DNA of 64,000 nucleotides, taken from the NCBI RefSeq assembly GCF_009789575.1, contig NZ_CP046908.1, positions 4,307,001 to 4,371,000 on the forward strand. Direction: 5' to 3'. A program made the translations under genes and the position numbers. A model generated the notes under the pieces. The model searched no databases and was not told the DNA's origin. It saw only the letters and a list, made by a program, of their open reading frames with translations. The DNA is from Stappia indica. GTDB lineage: Bacteria > Pseudomonadota > Alphaproteobacteria > Rhizobiales > Stappiaceae. This document shows, one piece after another, positions 48,659 through 57,916 of this stretch (the stretch's first letter is position 1; every line of letters starts with the position of its first letter).

Positions 48659-48675
48659 TGGTCTGATATATTTCA
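48659..48675 (+). promoter_or_regulatory. GntR-type site 2 (TGGTCTGATATATTTCA)
   Basis: Lies about 65 bp upstream of the gntR gene at 48738 and shares TGGTCTGAT with sites 1 and 4. The position suits autoregulation. TGGT-x-x-x-ACCA-type half-sites are known for FadR/FCD GntR proteins. Confidence 0.55.
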
Positions 48676-48737
48676 TATTGGCACAAACGCGTTTCGGCGT
48701 TTGCATTCGCCGCCAGGCAGTTCATATCGGCAGGTTC

Positions 48738-49493
48738 ATGGTCCAGAAAAAAGACACGGCAAAGACCGAGCGGGCAGGCGCACAGCGCCGCTTCAGCCTC
48801 GATCGCATCAAGATTCCCAAGGCGGCGGACGTCCTGGCCTCGCATCTGCGCGACGAGATCGTGCAGGGACGGATCGCCAATGGAGAGATGCTGCCCAACG
48901 AGCGGGAGCTTGCGGACAATTCCGGCCTGTCGCGTTCCAGCGTCCGCGAGGCTCTGCGCATGCTGGAAATCGAGGGCCTGCTGGTCACCAAGCAGGGGCG
49001 CAACGGCGGCTCCATGGTCTGCCAGCCGAGCCGCGACACCATCGTCAAGACGGTCAATCTCTATATCTCCAGCCGCAAGACGCGCCTGTCCTCGCTGGTC
49101 GAGGCCCGCAGCGCCATCGAGCCCTCGGCGGCGATGCTGGCCGCGCGCTATCGCACGGCGGAGGATGTGGAGGCGATTTCCGCCCACCATCAGCGTCTTC
49201 TCGACAGTCTCGACGATCTCGACGGGTTCTTGCGCGCAAATATCGACTGGCACATGGCCATCGTCCACGCCAGTCACAACGACCTGCTGATCGCCTTCAT
49301 GGAGTCCATCGCCCAGTCGGTCTACGCGGTGACCAATGTGGAGGACCTCAACCCCGAGGGGGTGCGCCAGAAGGTGGCCAAGGTCCATGGCCTGATCACC
49401 GACGCGATCAAGGCAGGCGACCCGGCCGAGGCCAAGCGCCTGATGGACCGGCACGTCAACGCCTATGCCGAGCATATCGGCATGAAGGCCTGA
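48738..49493 (+). CDS. GntR-family (FCD) transcriptional regulator
   Basis: A 251-residue regulator. The winged helix (ADVLASHLRDEIVQGRIANG, ERELADNSGLSRSSVREALR) is followed by an FCD domain with its metal-binding histidines (HHQRLLDS, DWHMAIVHASHN, MDRHVNAYAEH). It stands divergent from the solute-binding gene and near the ABC operon. Repeated motifs in nearby promoters (sites 1-5) suggest that it controls the 47-64 kb catabolic region. The ATG at 48738 is chosen because upstream in-frame sequence is unconserved and crosses the promoter. Confidence 0.92.
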   Translation: MVQKKDTAKTERAGAQRRFSLDRIKIPKAADVLASHLRDEIVQGRIANGEMLPNERELADNSGLSRSSVREALRMLEIEGLLVTKQGRNGGSMVCQPSRDTIVKTVNLYISSRKTRLSSLVEARSAIEPSAAMLAARYRTAEDVEAISAHHQRLLDSLDDLDGFLRANIDWHMAIVHASHNDLLIAFMESIAQSVYAVTNVEDLNPEGVRQKVAKVHGLITDAIKAGDPAEAKRLMDRHVNAYAEHIGMKA

Positions 49494-49547
49494 GATCCGG
49501 GACGGGCTTTCGGCCGGACCGTCCTCCCGGACAGCTGCCCATCTGTG

Positions 49548-49632
49548 AAAAAAGGGCCGCGTCTTCCCCCGGCCTCAGGGTCAGACCTTGGGAAAGACGC
49601 GGCAGTCACCCGGCGAGGGCAGTGCCGGGTGA
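49548..49632 (-). terminator. Terminator region of the leftward ABC/reductase operon
   Basis: On the minus strand, a 9-bp stem (TCACCCGGC/GCCGGGTGA, 49606-49632) is followed by a 10-bp stem GCCGCGTCTT/AAGACGCGGC (49556-49603, long loop) and a run of six Ts (49548-49553). The second stem with its T-run has the form of an intrinsic terminator. Confidence 0.6.
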
Positions 49633-49668
49633 GGGAGCGAAGGCGGGAGACCTGATCGCCGGGGGCTG

Positions 49669-50055
49669 TCAGCCCGCGAGATCGCGGTGGAACGCCTTGG
49701 CGACGATCCGCCATGTCCCGTCGATGCGCAGCAGGTGCAGCACGTCGCGGAAGCGGTTGGGCGGGCTCGTCATCTCGATGGTGACGGCGGCGCAGTCGGG
49801 CCCGGCCAGCTCCAGCGAGGCGAGGCGGAAGTCGGGCGCATGCCCTTGTTCTGCCGCCGAGGCGCGGCTGCCGACGAGGTCGATCCAGTCGCTGGCCGCG
49901 AAGCAGCGCAGCGCCCCGTCCTCGACGAATTGCAGCTTGCAGTCGGGCAGGAACAGCCGCCCCAACTCGTCCGTGTCGCCCTGGTGAAAGGCGATGGCAT
50001 AGGCTTCGGCCGCCGCCGCCACCTGCCGGTAGCTCTCCTGAAGCTGCGCGCTCAT
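49669..50055 (-). CDS. Nuclear transport factor 2-like (SnoaL-type) protein
   Basis: A 128-residue alpha+beta barrel of the NTF2 superfamily (VAAAAEAYAIAFHQGDTDEL, DCKLQFVEDGALRCF, VLHLLRIDGTWRIVAKAFH). Members are small isomerases, dehydratases or ring-modifying enzymes, or non-catalytic partners. The start overlaps the stop of the aldo/keto reductase gene (ATGA, 50052-50055), so the two are co-expressed and may act on the same compound. No specific reaction can be assigned. Confidence 0.82.
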   Translation of the reverse strand: MSAQLQESYRQVAAAAEAYAIAFHQGDTDELGRLFLPDCKLQFVEDGALRCFAASDWIDLVGSRASAAEQGHAPDFRLASLELAGPDCAAVTIEMTSPPNRFRDVLHLLRIDGTWRIVAKAFHRDLAG

Positions 50056-51068
50056 CTGGGCACCTCCACGTCGAGGACCTGCTTCATCCAGCGGCAGCCG
50101 TTGTGGAAGTTGGTGACGGCACTGCCGGGCGGCACCAGCGCGTCGAACTCGGCCTCCAGATGGGTGGGAAAGTCGAGCTCCAGCACCGGCAGCATGTCCT
50201 CCAGCTGCTCGAGCGTGCGCGGCCCGAACAGCGGTGCGGCGACGCCCGGACGGTCCTTGACCCAGGCCAGCGCCAGATGGCTGCCGGCAAGTCCTGCGCG
50301 TTCGGCCAGTTCCGCGACCTTGCGGCCGACGGCGATCCCCGCCTCGTTCACCCGGTCGGCATAGGTGCCGCCGCGGGTGATGGCCCGGCTGTCCGCGGGC
50401 GGGGCGGCCTTGGAGCCGTAGCGCCCGGCGAGCACACCCTGCGCCAGCGGCGCATAGGGCAGCAGGCTCACCCCTTCCGCAAGGCACAGCGGCACCAGTT
50501 CGTTCTCCACGCGCCGGTCCAGCAGGTTGTAGGGCGGCTGCTCGGCGATCGGCCGCGCCCAGCCGCGCCGCTCGGCGATGGCGATCGCCTCGTAGACCTT
50601 CCAGGCCGGATGGGTGGAGGTGCCGATGTAGCGGACCTTGCCCTGGCGCACGAGGTCGTTCAGCGCCGACAGGGTTTCCTCCGCCGGAATGTCGAAGTCC
50701 GGCCGGTGCAGCTGCAGCATGTCGATATGGTCGAGGCCCATCCGCTTCAGGCTGCGCTCGCATTCGCGGATGATGTGGTGGCGCGAGTTGCCGCGGTCGT
50801 TGGGGCCGGGGCCGACGGGAAAGTGCACCTTGGTGTTGACGATCAGGTCGTCGCGCCGCCCGCTTTCGCGCAAGGCCCGGCCGAGATAGGCCTCGCTGCG
50901 TCCCTCATTGTAGGAGTTGGCGACGTCGAACAGGTTGATGCCGGCATCGATGGCCCGTGCGATGATGCGCACGGATGTTTCCTCGTCGGTCGGCCCGCCG
51001 AAGTTGAAGGTTCCAAGCGCCAGCGGCGAGACCATGAGGCCGCTGCGCCCGAGCGATCGATAGTTCAT
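50052..51068 (-). CDS. Aldo/keto reductase family oxidoreductase
   Basis: A 338-residue NADPH-dependent carbonyl reductase, TIM barrel. The catalytic tetrad is visible: Asp in INLFDVANSYNEGRSE, Tyr in the same segment, Lys in LIVNTKVHF and His in MLQLHRPD. The cofactor-binding loop is near GPRTLEQLEDML. The layout resembles YajO/YghZ-type reductases. It lies 61 bp downstream of the ABC permease gene and overlaps the NTF2-like gene, in one leftward operon. Confidence 0.92.
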   Translation of the reverse strand: MNYRSLGRSGLMVSPLALGTFNFGGPTDEETSVRIIARAIDAGINLFDVANSYNEGRSEAYLGRALRESGRRDDLIVNTKVHFPVGPGPNDRGNSRHHIIRECERSLKRMGLDHIDMLQLHRPDFDIPAEETLSALNDLVRQGKVRYIGTSTHPAWKVYEAIAIAERRGWARPIAEQPPYNLLDRRVENELVPLCLAEGVSLLPYAPLAQGVLAGRYGSKAAPPADSRAITRGGTYADRVNEAGIAVGRKVAELAERAGLAGSHLALAWVKDRPGVAAPLFGPRTLEQLEDMLPVLELDFPTHLEAEFDALVPPGSAVTNFHNGCRWMKQVLDVEVPR

Positions 51069-51129
51069 CTTGAGGCTCCAGTGTCGGGCGCGCCAGCCGC
51101 AAGGTCCGGCCGGCGGCGCGCGTGTCGTG

Positions 51130-52878
51130 TCAAGGCTTGCGCCGCTCGGTGCCGAGCCGCGCCGCGAAGATCTGCACCGGAACGACCAGGCACAGCAGGC
51201 CGCTCACCAGCACCACGGCCAGCGCCGCGGCCGTCGGGATCTCCGGGGTGTTCCACAGGATGTAGAGTTCGGAGGCGGCGACCACGTTGGTGGTGGTGAT
51301 CAGGAACAGCGGGAAGGTGATGTCGCGGGCGCTGTGTCCGGCGACCCACAGCCAGCCGTTCAGGATATGCGGCAGCAGCAGGGGAAAGATCACCCGCCGC
51401 AGCATGGTGAACCAGCCGGCGCCGCACACGAAGGCGGCGTTCTCCAGTTCCCTGTGGATCTGCAGCAGGGCCGCGTTCATCGTCCGCGTGCCGAAGGCGA
51501 TATAAGCCGTCACATGGGCGAGGATGATCAGTCCGATCGTGCCGTAGAGCGGCGTGCGCAGGTAGATCAGCAGGATTGCGATGGCCAGCACCACCGGCGG
51601 GATCGCCATCGGCGCGAAGGAGATCACCTCCAGCAGCCGGCCGAGCCGGGTCTTCGAGCGCACCGAGATCCAGGCGATCATCACCGACAGCACCATGACG
51701 ATGGTGGAGGAGGCGAGCACCAGGAGGATGGTGTTGACCAGCGCCCGCACGATCCGCGTTTCGCTGAACACCGCCTCGTAGTTCTCCAGCGTCAGCCGGG
51801 TCAGCGCCTCCATCGAGGGGACCGAGTAGAACGGCAGGAAGCTCGTCCACAGCAGCACCAGGAAGGGAAGCATCATCACCAGGAAGTAGAAGCCGACGCC
51901 GGCGGTGGCGAGCCGGCGCCAGGTACCGAGCGGCTTCAGGTTGGGCCGGAAGGCCTTGCCGGTGACCACGCGGAAGCGCTCGCCCAGCCGCACGGCGCGG
52001 AAGTAGACGAGGATCAGGATCAAGGCCAGCACCAGGAAGAAGGTGCCGAAGGTGGCGGTGAGGGAGTAGTCGGGGCGCGATACGTCCGAATGGGCGAGCA
52101 GGTAGATCTGCGTCGACAGCACCGGCACCCTGGCGGTCAGGCCGATCACCAGCGGCAGGTCGAACGCCTGCACCATCGCCATGAACAGCAGGATGCCGAC
52201 GGACAGCAGCCCCGGCACCAGCAGCGGCAGCGTCACCCGCCGGAACACGCTGAAGGGCCGCGCGCCGTGCACGCTGCCGGCGCTTTCCAGCTGCGGGTCC
52301 ATGTTGCGCAGCAGGCCGGCGATCATGGTGAAGGCGGTCGGCACGATGGCGAAACCGGTGATCAGCACCATCGCCCACATCGAGTAGATCGACACCGGCG
52401 CGCCCTTCATCCCGAAAAGCGAGCGCAGGATCACGTTGATGATGCCGTTGCCGGGATTGCCGAGCAGAATCCAGCCGAAGGCCATGACGATGGGCGGCAC
52501 CGCCATCCACGAGAACATCATGGTGCGGATGCTGCGCTTGAAGCCGATGTCGGTGCGCTCCACCAGCCAGGCGATGGCGAAGGCGAGCGTCACGCCGATG
52601 GTGACGCTGCCGAAGGCATAGGTCAGCGTGTTGCCGATGAGGATCGGCAGGCGCGGATTGCCGAGCGCCTCGCGGTAGTTGTCGAGCGTGTAGACGTCGG
52701 TCGAAAAGGGCAGTTCGCCCGCCGGCGTCAGGCTGGTGCGGAACAGCAGGATCAGCGGTGCGATAACCAGCGCGGTCATCAGCGCCAGCAGCACCAGCGA
52801 CATTATCGTCGCGGTGGTCGGCCGGCCGAACGTGCGGGCCGGGCCGGGGGCAGGGGCAAGTGTGTCGGCATGCGCCAT
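51130..52878 (-). CDS. ABC transporter fused permease (two MetI domains)
   Basis: A 582-residue inner-membrane protein with about 12 transmembrane helices, made of two binding-protein-dependent permease domains. EAA-like coupling loops lie in ESAGSVHGARPFSVFRRVTL and LENAAFVCGAGWFTMLRRVI. This fused form is typical of FbpB/AfuB-like importers, where one chain replaces two permeases. It is preceded by its ATPase gene (39-bp gap). Confidence 0.94.
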   Translation of the reverse strand: MAHADTLAPAPGPARTFGRPTTATIMSLVLLALMTALVIAPLILLFRTSLTPAGELPFSTDVYTLDNYREALGNPRLPILIGNTLTYAFGSVTIGVTLAFAIAWLVERTDIGFKRSIRTMMFSWMAVPPIVMAFGWILLGNPGNGIINVILRSLFGMKGAPVSIYSMWAMVLITGFAIVPTAFTMIAGLLRNMDPQLESAGSVHGARPFSVFRRVTLPLLVPGLLSVGILLFMAMVQAFDLPLVIGLTARVPVLSTQIYLLAHSDVSRPDYSLTATFGTFFLVLALILILVYFRAVRLGERFRVVTGKAFRPNLKPLGTWRRLATAGVGFYFLVMMLPFLVLLWTSFLPFYSVPSMEALTRLTLENYEAVFSETRIVRALVNTILLVLASSTIVMVLSVMIAWISVRSKTRLGRLLEVISFAPMAIPPVVLAIAILLIYLRTPLYGTIGLIILAHVTAYIAFGTRTMNAALLQIHRELENAAFVCGAGWFTMLRRVIFPLLLPHILNGWLWVAGHSARDITFPLFLITTTNVVAASELYILWNTPEIPTAAALAVVLVSGLLCLVVPVQIFAARLGTERRKP

Positions 52879-52917
52879 GGTCGTGGTCCTCCCGAGGCGT
52901 GAAGCGGTGCCGGCGCG

Positions 52918-54024
52918 TCAGGCGCGTTCGGCAAGGAGGACGCAGCGGTCCTGCGGGAATTCCAGCCAGGCCGCATCGCCTTCCCGGAAGCCGGAATAGG
53001 GACTGGCGAAGATCCGGATCGTCTCGTCGCCCAGCTCCGCCTCCATGTCGAGGAACTCGCCGACGAAGCTGATGCGGCGGATGGTGGAGCGGAAGCGGCT
53101 CGCCGCGGCGGCCTCGCCGTTTTCCGCGCGCACCCCGTGCGGCCGGATCATCAGTTCCACCTGTGCGCCGACGCTCTGGCTCTCGGGAACCGGGCAGGCG
53201 ACCCGGCCGAAGGACAGGTCCACCAGGCCGATGCCGTCCGCCCCGCGTTCCGAGAGGCGACCCTTGAGGATGTTGCTGCGGCCGACGAACTCGGCCGCGA
53301 AGGCCGAGTTGGGACGCTTGTAGATCTCGTCGGGTGTGCCCAGCTGCACCAGGCGCCCCTTGTTCAGCAGCGCGATCCGGTCGGACATGGACAGCGCCTC
53401 GGTCTGGTCGTGAGTGACGTAGATCGTGGTGATGCCCAGCGACTTGACGAGGTCGCGCAGTTCCACGCGCATGGAATCGCGCAGCTTGGCGTCGAGATTG
53501 GACAGCGGCTCGTCGAGCAGGATGATGGAGGGTTCGTTGACGAGGGAGCGGGCGAGGGCGACGCGCTGCTGCTGTCCGCCGGACAGGTAGGGGGCGGGGC
53601 GGTCGGCGAAGTCCTGCAGCCCGACCCGCGCCAGCGCCGCCAGCACCCGGGTGCGGATGTCGCCGCGCGCCGTGCCGCCGGGGCCGTAGCGCAGCGGGAA
53701 GGCGACATTCTCGAAGACGGTCAGATGCGGCCAGATCGCGTAGGACTGGAACACCATGCCGAGGCCGCGCCGGTTCGGCGGCACGGCGATGTTGGCGTCG
53801 CTGCAGAACACCGTCCGCCCGTCCATGGTGATGCGTCCGCTCGTGGGATGTTCCAGCCCGGCAATGCACTGCAGCGTCGTCGACTTGCCGCAGCCGCTCG
53901 GCCCCAACAGCGTGAAGAACTCGCCCTGTGCGATCTCCAGCGACAGGTCGACGAGCGCGGGCGGCGGTGTCTCGCCGTCTCCGGTCGGCGGATAGGTCTT
54001 CTGCAATTTCTCCAAGCTGAGCAC
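52918..54024 (-). CDS. ABC transporter ATP-binding protein (Fe3+/spermidine type)
   Basis: A 368-residue ATPase. Walker A is GPSGCGKSTT, the signature is LSGGQQQRVALARSL, Walker B is IILLDEPLSNLDAK, and the switch histidine is in TIYVTHDQTEA. A C-terminal TOBE domain (about 240-360) follows. It starts with GTG at 54024 after GGGAGGCAGAC. It is first in the leftward operon, behind the site-3 motif at 54195. Confidence 0.94.
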   Translation of the reverse strand: MLSLEKLQKTYPPTGDGETPPPALVDLSLEIAQGEFFTLLGPSGCGKSTTLQCIAGLEHPTSGRITMDGRTVFCSDANIAVPPNRRGLGMVFQSYAIWPHLTVFENVAFPLRYGPGGTARGDIRTRVLAALARVGLQDFADRPAPYLSGGQQQRVALARSLVNEPSIILLDEPLSNLDAKLRDSMRVELRDLVKSLGITTIYVTHDQTEALSMSDRIALLNKGRLVQLGTPDEIYKRPNSAFAAEFVGRSNILKGRLSERGADGIGLVDLSFGRVACPVPESQSVGAQVELMIRPHGVRAENGEAAAASRFRSTIRRISFVGEFLDMEAELGDETIRIFASPYSGFREGDAAWLEFPQDRCVLLAERA

Positions 54025-54194
54025 GTCTGCCTCCCTCGGGCCCGCCGCCCATGGCCTCCCAGCCGTGTCGGGCCTGTTTCGCGCCCGGCTGCTCGCCGGG
54101 GCATTGTGGGAACGGCGCCGCGAGCCGTTTGGAGCGCGCGCCGTTCATGATCGCTCTTGACGCTAGCGGCGGGCGAATGATGCGTCAATGAAAA

Positions 54195-54210
54195 AGGTAT
54201 GATATTTATA
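54195..54210 (+). promoter_or_regulatory. GntR-type site 3 (AGGTATGATATTTATA)
   Basis: Lies in the 334-bp divergent gap 54025-54358 between the ABC ATPase gene and the serine hydrolase gene, 170 bp from the former. Differs from the core TGGTCTGAT at two positions. The gap is AT-rich and holds no gene. Confidence 0.45.
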
Positions 54211-54333
54211 AAAAATAGCTAATTTGCTGCGCACGCCATAGCTGAGGGCATTTTTCCCTTCGATAATAAGTGATATAAAACAATTAGATAAATCGTTTTC
54301 TAGTTTCCTGTATTGCCAGAATGATCACGTCGT

Positions 54334-54347
54334 ATAATATCAGACCA
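54334..54347 (-). promoter_or_regulatory. GntR-type site 4 (TGGTCTGATATTAT)
   Basis: On the minus strand reads TGGTCTGATATTAT, immediately upstream (11-36 bp) of the serine hydrolase start, where bound protein would block transcription initiation. Confidence 0.55.
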
Positions 54348-54358
54348 TTAAAACGCAC

Positions 54359-55537
54359 ATGTGGGGAACGGGAATGCCGGGGATGGAAAAGTCGGGGCGG
54401 TTCACCGTCGACGAGGACAGGCTGGACGTGCTGTCCAGGGCGGTCGAGGCGGATATCGCGCGCCAGGCCTATGACGGGATGGCCATTGGCCTCCTGCACG
54501 AGGGGCGGGTCGTGATGCAGCGGCATTTCGGCTTTGCCGAGCGTGACGCCGAACGTCCGCTCGGCGAAGGCGATGTCTTCTCGGTGATGTCCTTCACCAA
54601 GGTGATGACGGCGCTCGCCATCTTTCGCGCGCTGGAGCGGGGCGATTTGTCGCTCGGCACCCGCATTGCCGAGGTGATCCCCGAATTCGCGGCCGCCGGC
54701 AAGCAGCGGGTCACCGTCGCGCAACTGCTCAGCCATACCGGCGGCATGCCCTTCACCCTTCCCGGCCTCACCGAGGAGATCGAGGGCGACCTGCGCCGCA
54801 CGGTCGAGCTCGCCTGCCGTATCGCTCCGGTCAACCGCCCGGGCGAGGTGGTCAGCTATTCCGCGCAGGTCTCCTACGACGTGCTCGGCGTCGTGGCGGA
54901 GCGGGTGGATCCTGCCGGTCGCCGCTTCGGCCGCATCATCGAGGAGGACATCTTCGCGCCGCTCGGCATGACCGACAGCGCCATCGGCATGCCGGAGCGC
55001 CTCAAGCCGCGCCGGGTGCCGGTGGTGGCGCGCAATCCGACGGAGATGAACCTGCGCCTTGCCGCCCGCGACCGGCGTATCACTGCCGAGACCGAGTTGC
55101 CCGGCGGTGGCGGCTTTTCCACCCTTGCCGACATGCTGCGCTTCGCCGCCATGCTGGCCTCGGGCGGCGCGCTCGAGGGTACGTCCATCGTCGCACCCGC
55201 CTCGCTGGCGTTGGCAACGGCCAATCATACCGGCGAACTGCCCAACAACACGCTGGCGGCGCAGCGCGAGATGCGTGGCTGGGAGCCGTTCCCCGCCTGG
55301 CTCGGCCTCGGCTTCTTCCTGCGCGGCACCGGTCTCTTTCCAACGCCCTTCGGACATCTCGCCTCGCCGCGTACCTTCGGCTCCATCGGCGCCGGCTCGA
55401 TGGTCATGTGGGTCGATCCCGAGCGCAGCCTGTCCGCCGTGCTGCTGTCGAGCGGCCTGATGGACCAGGTTGACAGCCACCTGCGCTTCCAGCGCCTGTC
55501 GGACATCATCCACTCGGCGCTGCGCGTCGCCCCCTGA
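54359..55537 (+). CDS. Serine hydrolase (beta-lactamase / EstB-like family)
   Basis: A 392-residue class C beta-lactamase-fold protein. The SxxK motif is SFTK (in VFSVMSFTKVMTAL), followed by LLSHTGGMPF and YSAQVSYDVLG at the Tyr motif (Y-S-A in place of Y-A-N). No signal peptide is seen, so it is probably a cytoplasmic esterase or amidase rather than a resistance enzyme. Starts at 54374 or 54383 are also possible; GGGGAACGGG precedes 54374. It leads a rightward set with the flavin reductase and GMC genes. Confidence 0.88.
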   Translation: MWGTGMPGMEKSGRFTVDEDRLDVLSRAVEADIARQAYDGMAIGLLHEGRVVMQRHFGFAERDAERPLGEGDVFSVMSFTKVMTALAIFRALERGDLSLGTRIAEVIPEFAAAGKQRVTVAQLLSHTGGMPFTLPGLTEEIEGDLRRTVELACRIAPVNRPGEVVSYSAQVSYDVLGVVAERVDPAGRRFGRIIEEDIFAPLGMTDSAIGMPERLKPRRVPVVARNPTEMNLRLAARDRRITAETELPGGGGFSTLADMLRFAAMLASGGALEGTSIVAPASLALATANHTGELPNNTLAAQREMRGWEPFPAWLGLGFFLRGTGLFPTPFGHLASPRTFGSIGAGSMVMWVDPERSLSAVLLSSGLMDQVDSHLRFQRLSDIIHSALRVAP

Positions 55538-55579
55538 CCGGGCGCCCGCATCTCCCCTACGACCAAGCCGGAACAGACC

Positions 55580-56239
55580 ATGGAAATCGATCCGACCCCG
55601 CAGACCATGCGGGAGAACTACAAGCTGATGACCGGGCTCATCGTCCCGCGGCCGATCGCCTGGGTGTCCACCCTGTCGGCGGAAGGCGCGGTGAACCTTG
55701 CGCCCTTTTCCGCCTTCACCTTCTGCTCGCACAAACCGCCGATGGTGGCGATCAGCGTCGGCCGCAAGGGGCGGCTGCTGAAGGACACGGGCACCAACAT
55801 CCTGCGCGACGGCGAGTTCGTCGTGAACATCGCCCATCGCGGCCTGCTGCAGGAACTGCACGACAGTTCCGCCGTCTATCCGCCCGATGTCAGCGAGGCG
55901 CAGGCGCTGGGCCTTGCGACGGTCGCCAGCCGCTGCATCGCCCCGCCGCGGCTCGCGGCGGCACCGGCGAGCCTGGAGTGCCGCCTGCACATGGCCCTGC
56001 CGCTCGGCGACGAGCGCAACTACCTGATGATCGGCGAGGTGCTGCGCTTCCACATCGACGATGCGTTGCTGCATGAGGGCAAGATCGACACGGCGGAGCT
56101 CGACCCGGTCGCCCGCGTCGGCGGGCCCAATTACATGACCTATGGCGAGCTCGTCACCCTGCCGGCGGCGCAGACGCGCCCCATGCCCGGTGCGCCGCAG
56201 ATGGCAGGCGTGACGGCGGGTGGCGATGGCGCCTCCTGA
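55580..56239 (+). CDS. Flavin reductase / FMN-binding split-barrel family protein
   Basis: A 219-residue FMN-binding protein: YKLMTGLIVPRPIAWVSTLS at the N-terminus, then NLAPFSAFTFCSHKPPMVAI and DTGTNILRDGEFVVNI. This is the pattern of flavin reductase-like proteins that supply reduced FMN to a monooxygenase or act as small oxidoreductases. No flavin monooxygenase is nearby in the window. It overlaps the GMC oxidoreductase start by 14 bases. Confidence 0.89.
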   Translation: MEIDPTPQTMRENYKLMTGLIVPRPIAWVSTLSAEGAVNLAPFSAFTFCSHKPPMVAISVGRKGRLLKDTGTNILRDGEFVVNIAHRGLLQELHDSSAVYPPDVSEAQALGLATVASRCIAPPRLAAAPASLECRLHMALPLGDERNYLMIGEVLRFHIDDALLHEGKIDTAELDPVARVGGPNYMTYGELVTLPAAQTRPMPGAPQMAGVTAGGDGAS

Positions 56240-57884
56240 TGTCCCGGCCGATGTCGAAGCCGACTTCGTCATCGTCGGGGCGGGCTCGGCCGGTTGCCTG
56301 TTGGTCGACCGGCTGAGCGCCGACGGTCGCTTCCGCGTTGTGCTCGTCGAGGCGGGGCGGCGCTGGCGCGATCCTCTCCTGTCGATCCCGCTCGGCGTCG
56401 GTGCCGTCTGGAAGGCCCCGCGCTACAACTGGTCGTACCGCTCGCAGCCCGAGCCGGCCATTGGCGGGCGGCGCCTGTTCCTGCCGCGCGGGCGGCTGGT
56501 CGGTGGCTCGTCGATGATCAACGCCATGAACCATGTGCGCGGCAACGCCGCCGATTTCGACGCCTGGGCGGCCCTCGGCCTGCCCGGCTGGTCGGCGGCG
56601 GAGGTGCTGCCGCTGTTCCGCCGTCTGGAGGACTACTCGGGCCCCGACCCGGACGATCTTCGCGGCCGAAGCGGCCCCCTTGCCGTCACTGAGGCAAGCC
56701 ACGCCGATCCGGTGGTGGATGCCGCCTTTTCGGCCTTCGCTGCTGCCGGCCACACCGCCTTGGCCGATTACAACGGTGCCCGCCAGGAAGGCTTCGGCCG
56801 GGCCCAGTTCAACCTGTCCGGCGGCCGGCGTCTGGGCGCCGACCGGGCGTTCCTTTCCCCCGCTTTGCGCCGCCCCAATGTCCGCCTGCTCACCGGCATG
56901 CGGGCCGAGCAGCTGGAGATCGCGCCGGACGGGCGTGCCACCGGCGTCGTCTGCCGGCGGGAAGGACAGCGGCATGTCCTGAGGGCGGGGCGCGAGGTGG
57001 TCCTTGCCACCGGCGCGTTCGGTTCGCCTGCGCTTTTGCTGCGCTCGGGTCTCGGCCCGGCGGCCGATCTTGCCCAACTCGGCATTCGTTTGCGGGCCCA
57101 TCTGCCGGCCGTCGGTGCCAACCTGTGGGACCACCCGCGCGTTGCGGTGGAGTTCCGCCGCCGCCGGCCCTCGCAGCTTTCCGGCGTGATGCGGCTCGAC
57201 CGGCTGGCTGCCGCGCTGGCGCGCGCCGCCCTGACCGGCCGCGGGCCGGCGAGCGAGCCGCTGGCGGCCGCGCATCTCTTTGCCTGTTCGCGGCCCGGGT
57301 TGCCGGCACCCAACCTGCAGTTCCTGTTGCGCCTGTTCAATCCGGCGCTGGGTCCGCGTCTTCCTTTCGTCCCGCCGGCCGTGTCCGACGCCTTCGGCCT
57401 CGTTGCCTGCCTCGTGCATCCGGCCAGCCGTGGGCGCGTGCGGCTCGTCTCGGCCGATCCGGCCGATCCGCCGGCCATCGAAACGAGCATTCTCGGCGCG
57501 CGTCAGGATGTGGAGGATCTCACTGAGGGATTTCGCATGGCGCAGGCCTTCGGGTCCCATCCGGCCCTTGCCGCGCATCACGACGGACCGCTGTCGCCGT
57601 CCTCGCAACTGGTGGAGCAGGGCGAGATCGAGGCGTTCCTGCGCGCTTCCGCCGATACGATCTTCCACCCCGCCGGCACCTGCGCCATGGGGCCGGACGG
57701 TGCGGGCGGTCACGGGCAGGGGGCGGTGGACAGCACCTTGCGTGTGCGCGGCGTGCGCGGCCTTCGCGTCGTCGACGCTTCGGTGATGCCGCTGCCGGTG
57801 CGCGGCAACATCCAGGCCGCCGTCTTCATGGTGGCGGAAAAGGCCGCCGGCCTGATCCTCGACGCGGCGCGCGCGCAAGGCTGA
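56226..57884 (+). CDS. GMC-family FAD oxidoreductase (choline dehydrogenase-like)
   Basis: A 552-residue flavoenzyme oxidising an alcohol. The FAD dinucleotide motif is FVIVGAGSAGCLL near the N-terminus. GMC signature 1 is in GRLVGGSSMINAMNHVRGN, and the C-terminal active-site histidine region is IFHPAGTCAMGP, with RVVDASVMPLPVRGN after it. GGCGGGTGGCG precedes the ATG at 56226. It converges on the metallo-hydrolase gene. Confidence 0.93.
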   Translation: MAPPDVPADVEADFVIVGAGSAGCLLVDRLSADGRFRVVLVEAGRRWRDPLLSIPLGVGAVWKAPRYNWSYRSQPEPAIGGRRLFLPRGRLVGGSSMINAMNHVRGNAADFDAWAALGLPGWSAAEVLPLFRRLEDYSGPDPDDLRGRSGPLAVTEASHADPVVDAAFSAFAAAGHTALADYNGARQEGFGRAQFNLSGGRRLGADRAFLSPALRRPNVRLLTGMRAEQLEIAPDGRATGVVCRREGQRHVLRAGREVVLATGAFGSPALLLRSGLGPAADLAQLGIRLRAHLPAVGANLWDHPRVAVEFRRRRPSQLSGVMRLDRLAAALARAALTGRGPASEPLAAAHLFACSRPGLPAPNLQFLLRLFNPALGPRLPFVPPAVSDAFGLVACLVHPASRGRVRLVSADPADPPAIETSILGARQDVEDLTEGFRMAQAFGSHPALAAHHDGPLSPSSQLVEQGEIEAFLRASADTIFHPAGTCAMGPDGAGGHGQGAVDSTLRVRGVRGLRVVDASVMPLPVRGNIQAAVFMVAEKAAGLILDAARAQG

Positions 57885-57916
57885 CCGGCGGGTTTCCCGT
57901 GTCTCGCGCCGCCGCG

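Noticed and set aside
47336-54024. Assigning the ABC system as an iron(III) importer
   Set aside because: The fold types fit FbpABC, but the genes around it are catabolic enzymes and no iron-related gene or Fur-like box was seen, so the ligand is left open.
51065-54148. A 1027-codon minus-strand frame across the ABC permease and ATPase genes
   Set aside because: It overlaps two genes with clear motifs in a different frame; its translation is low-complexity Arg/Pro/Ala sequence.
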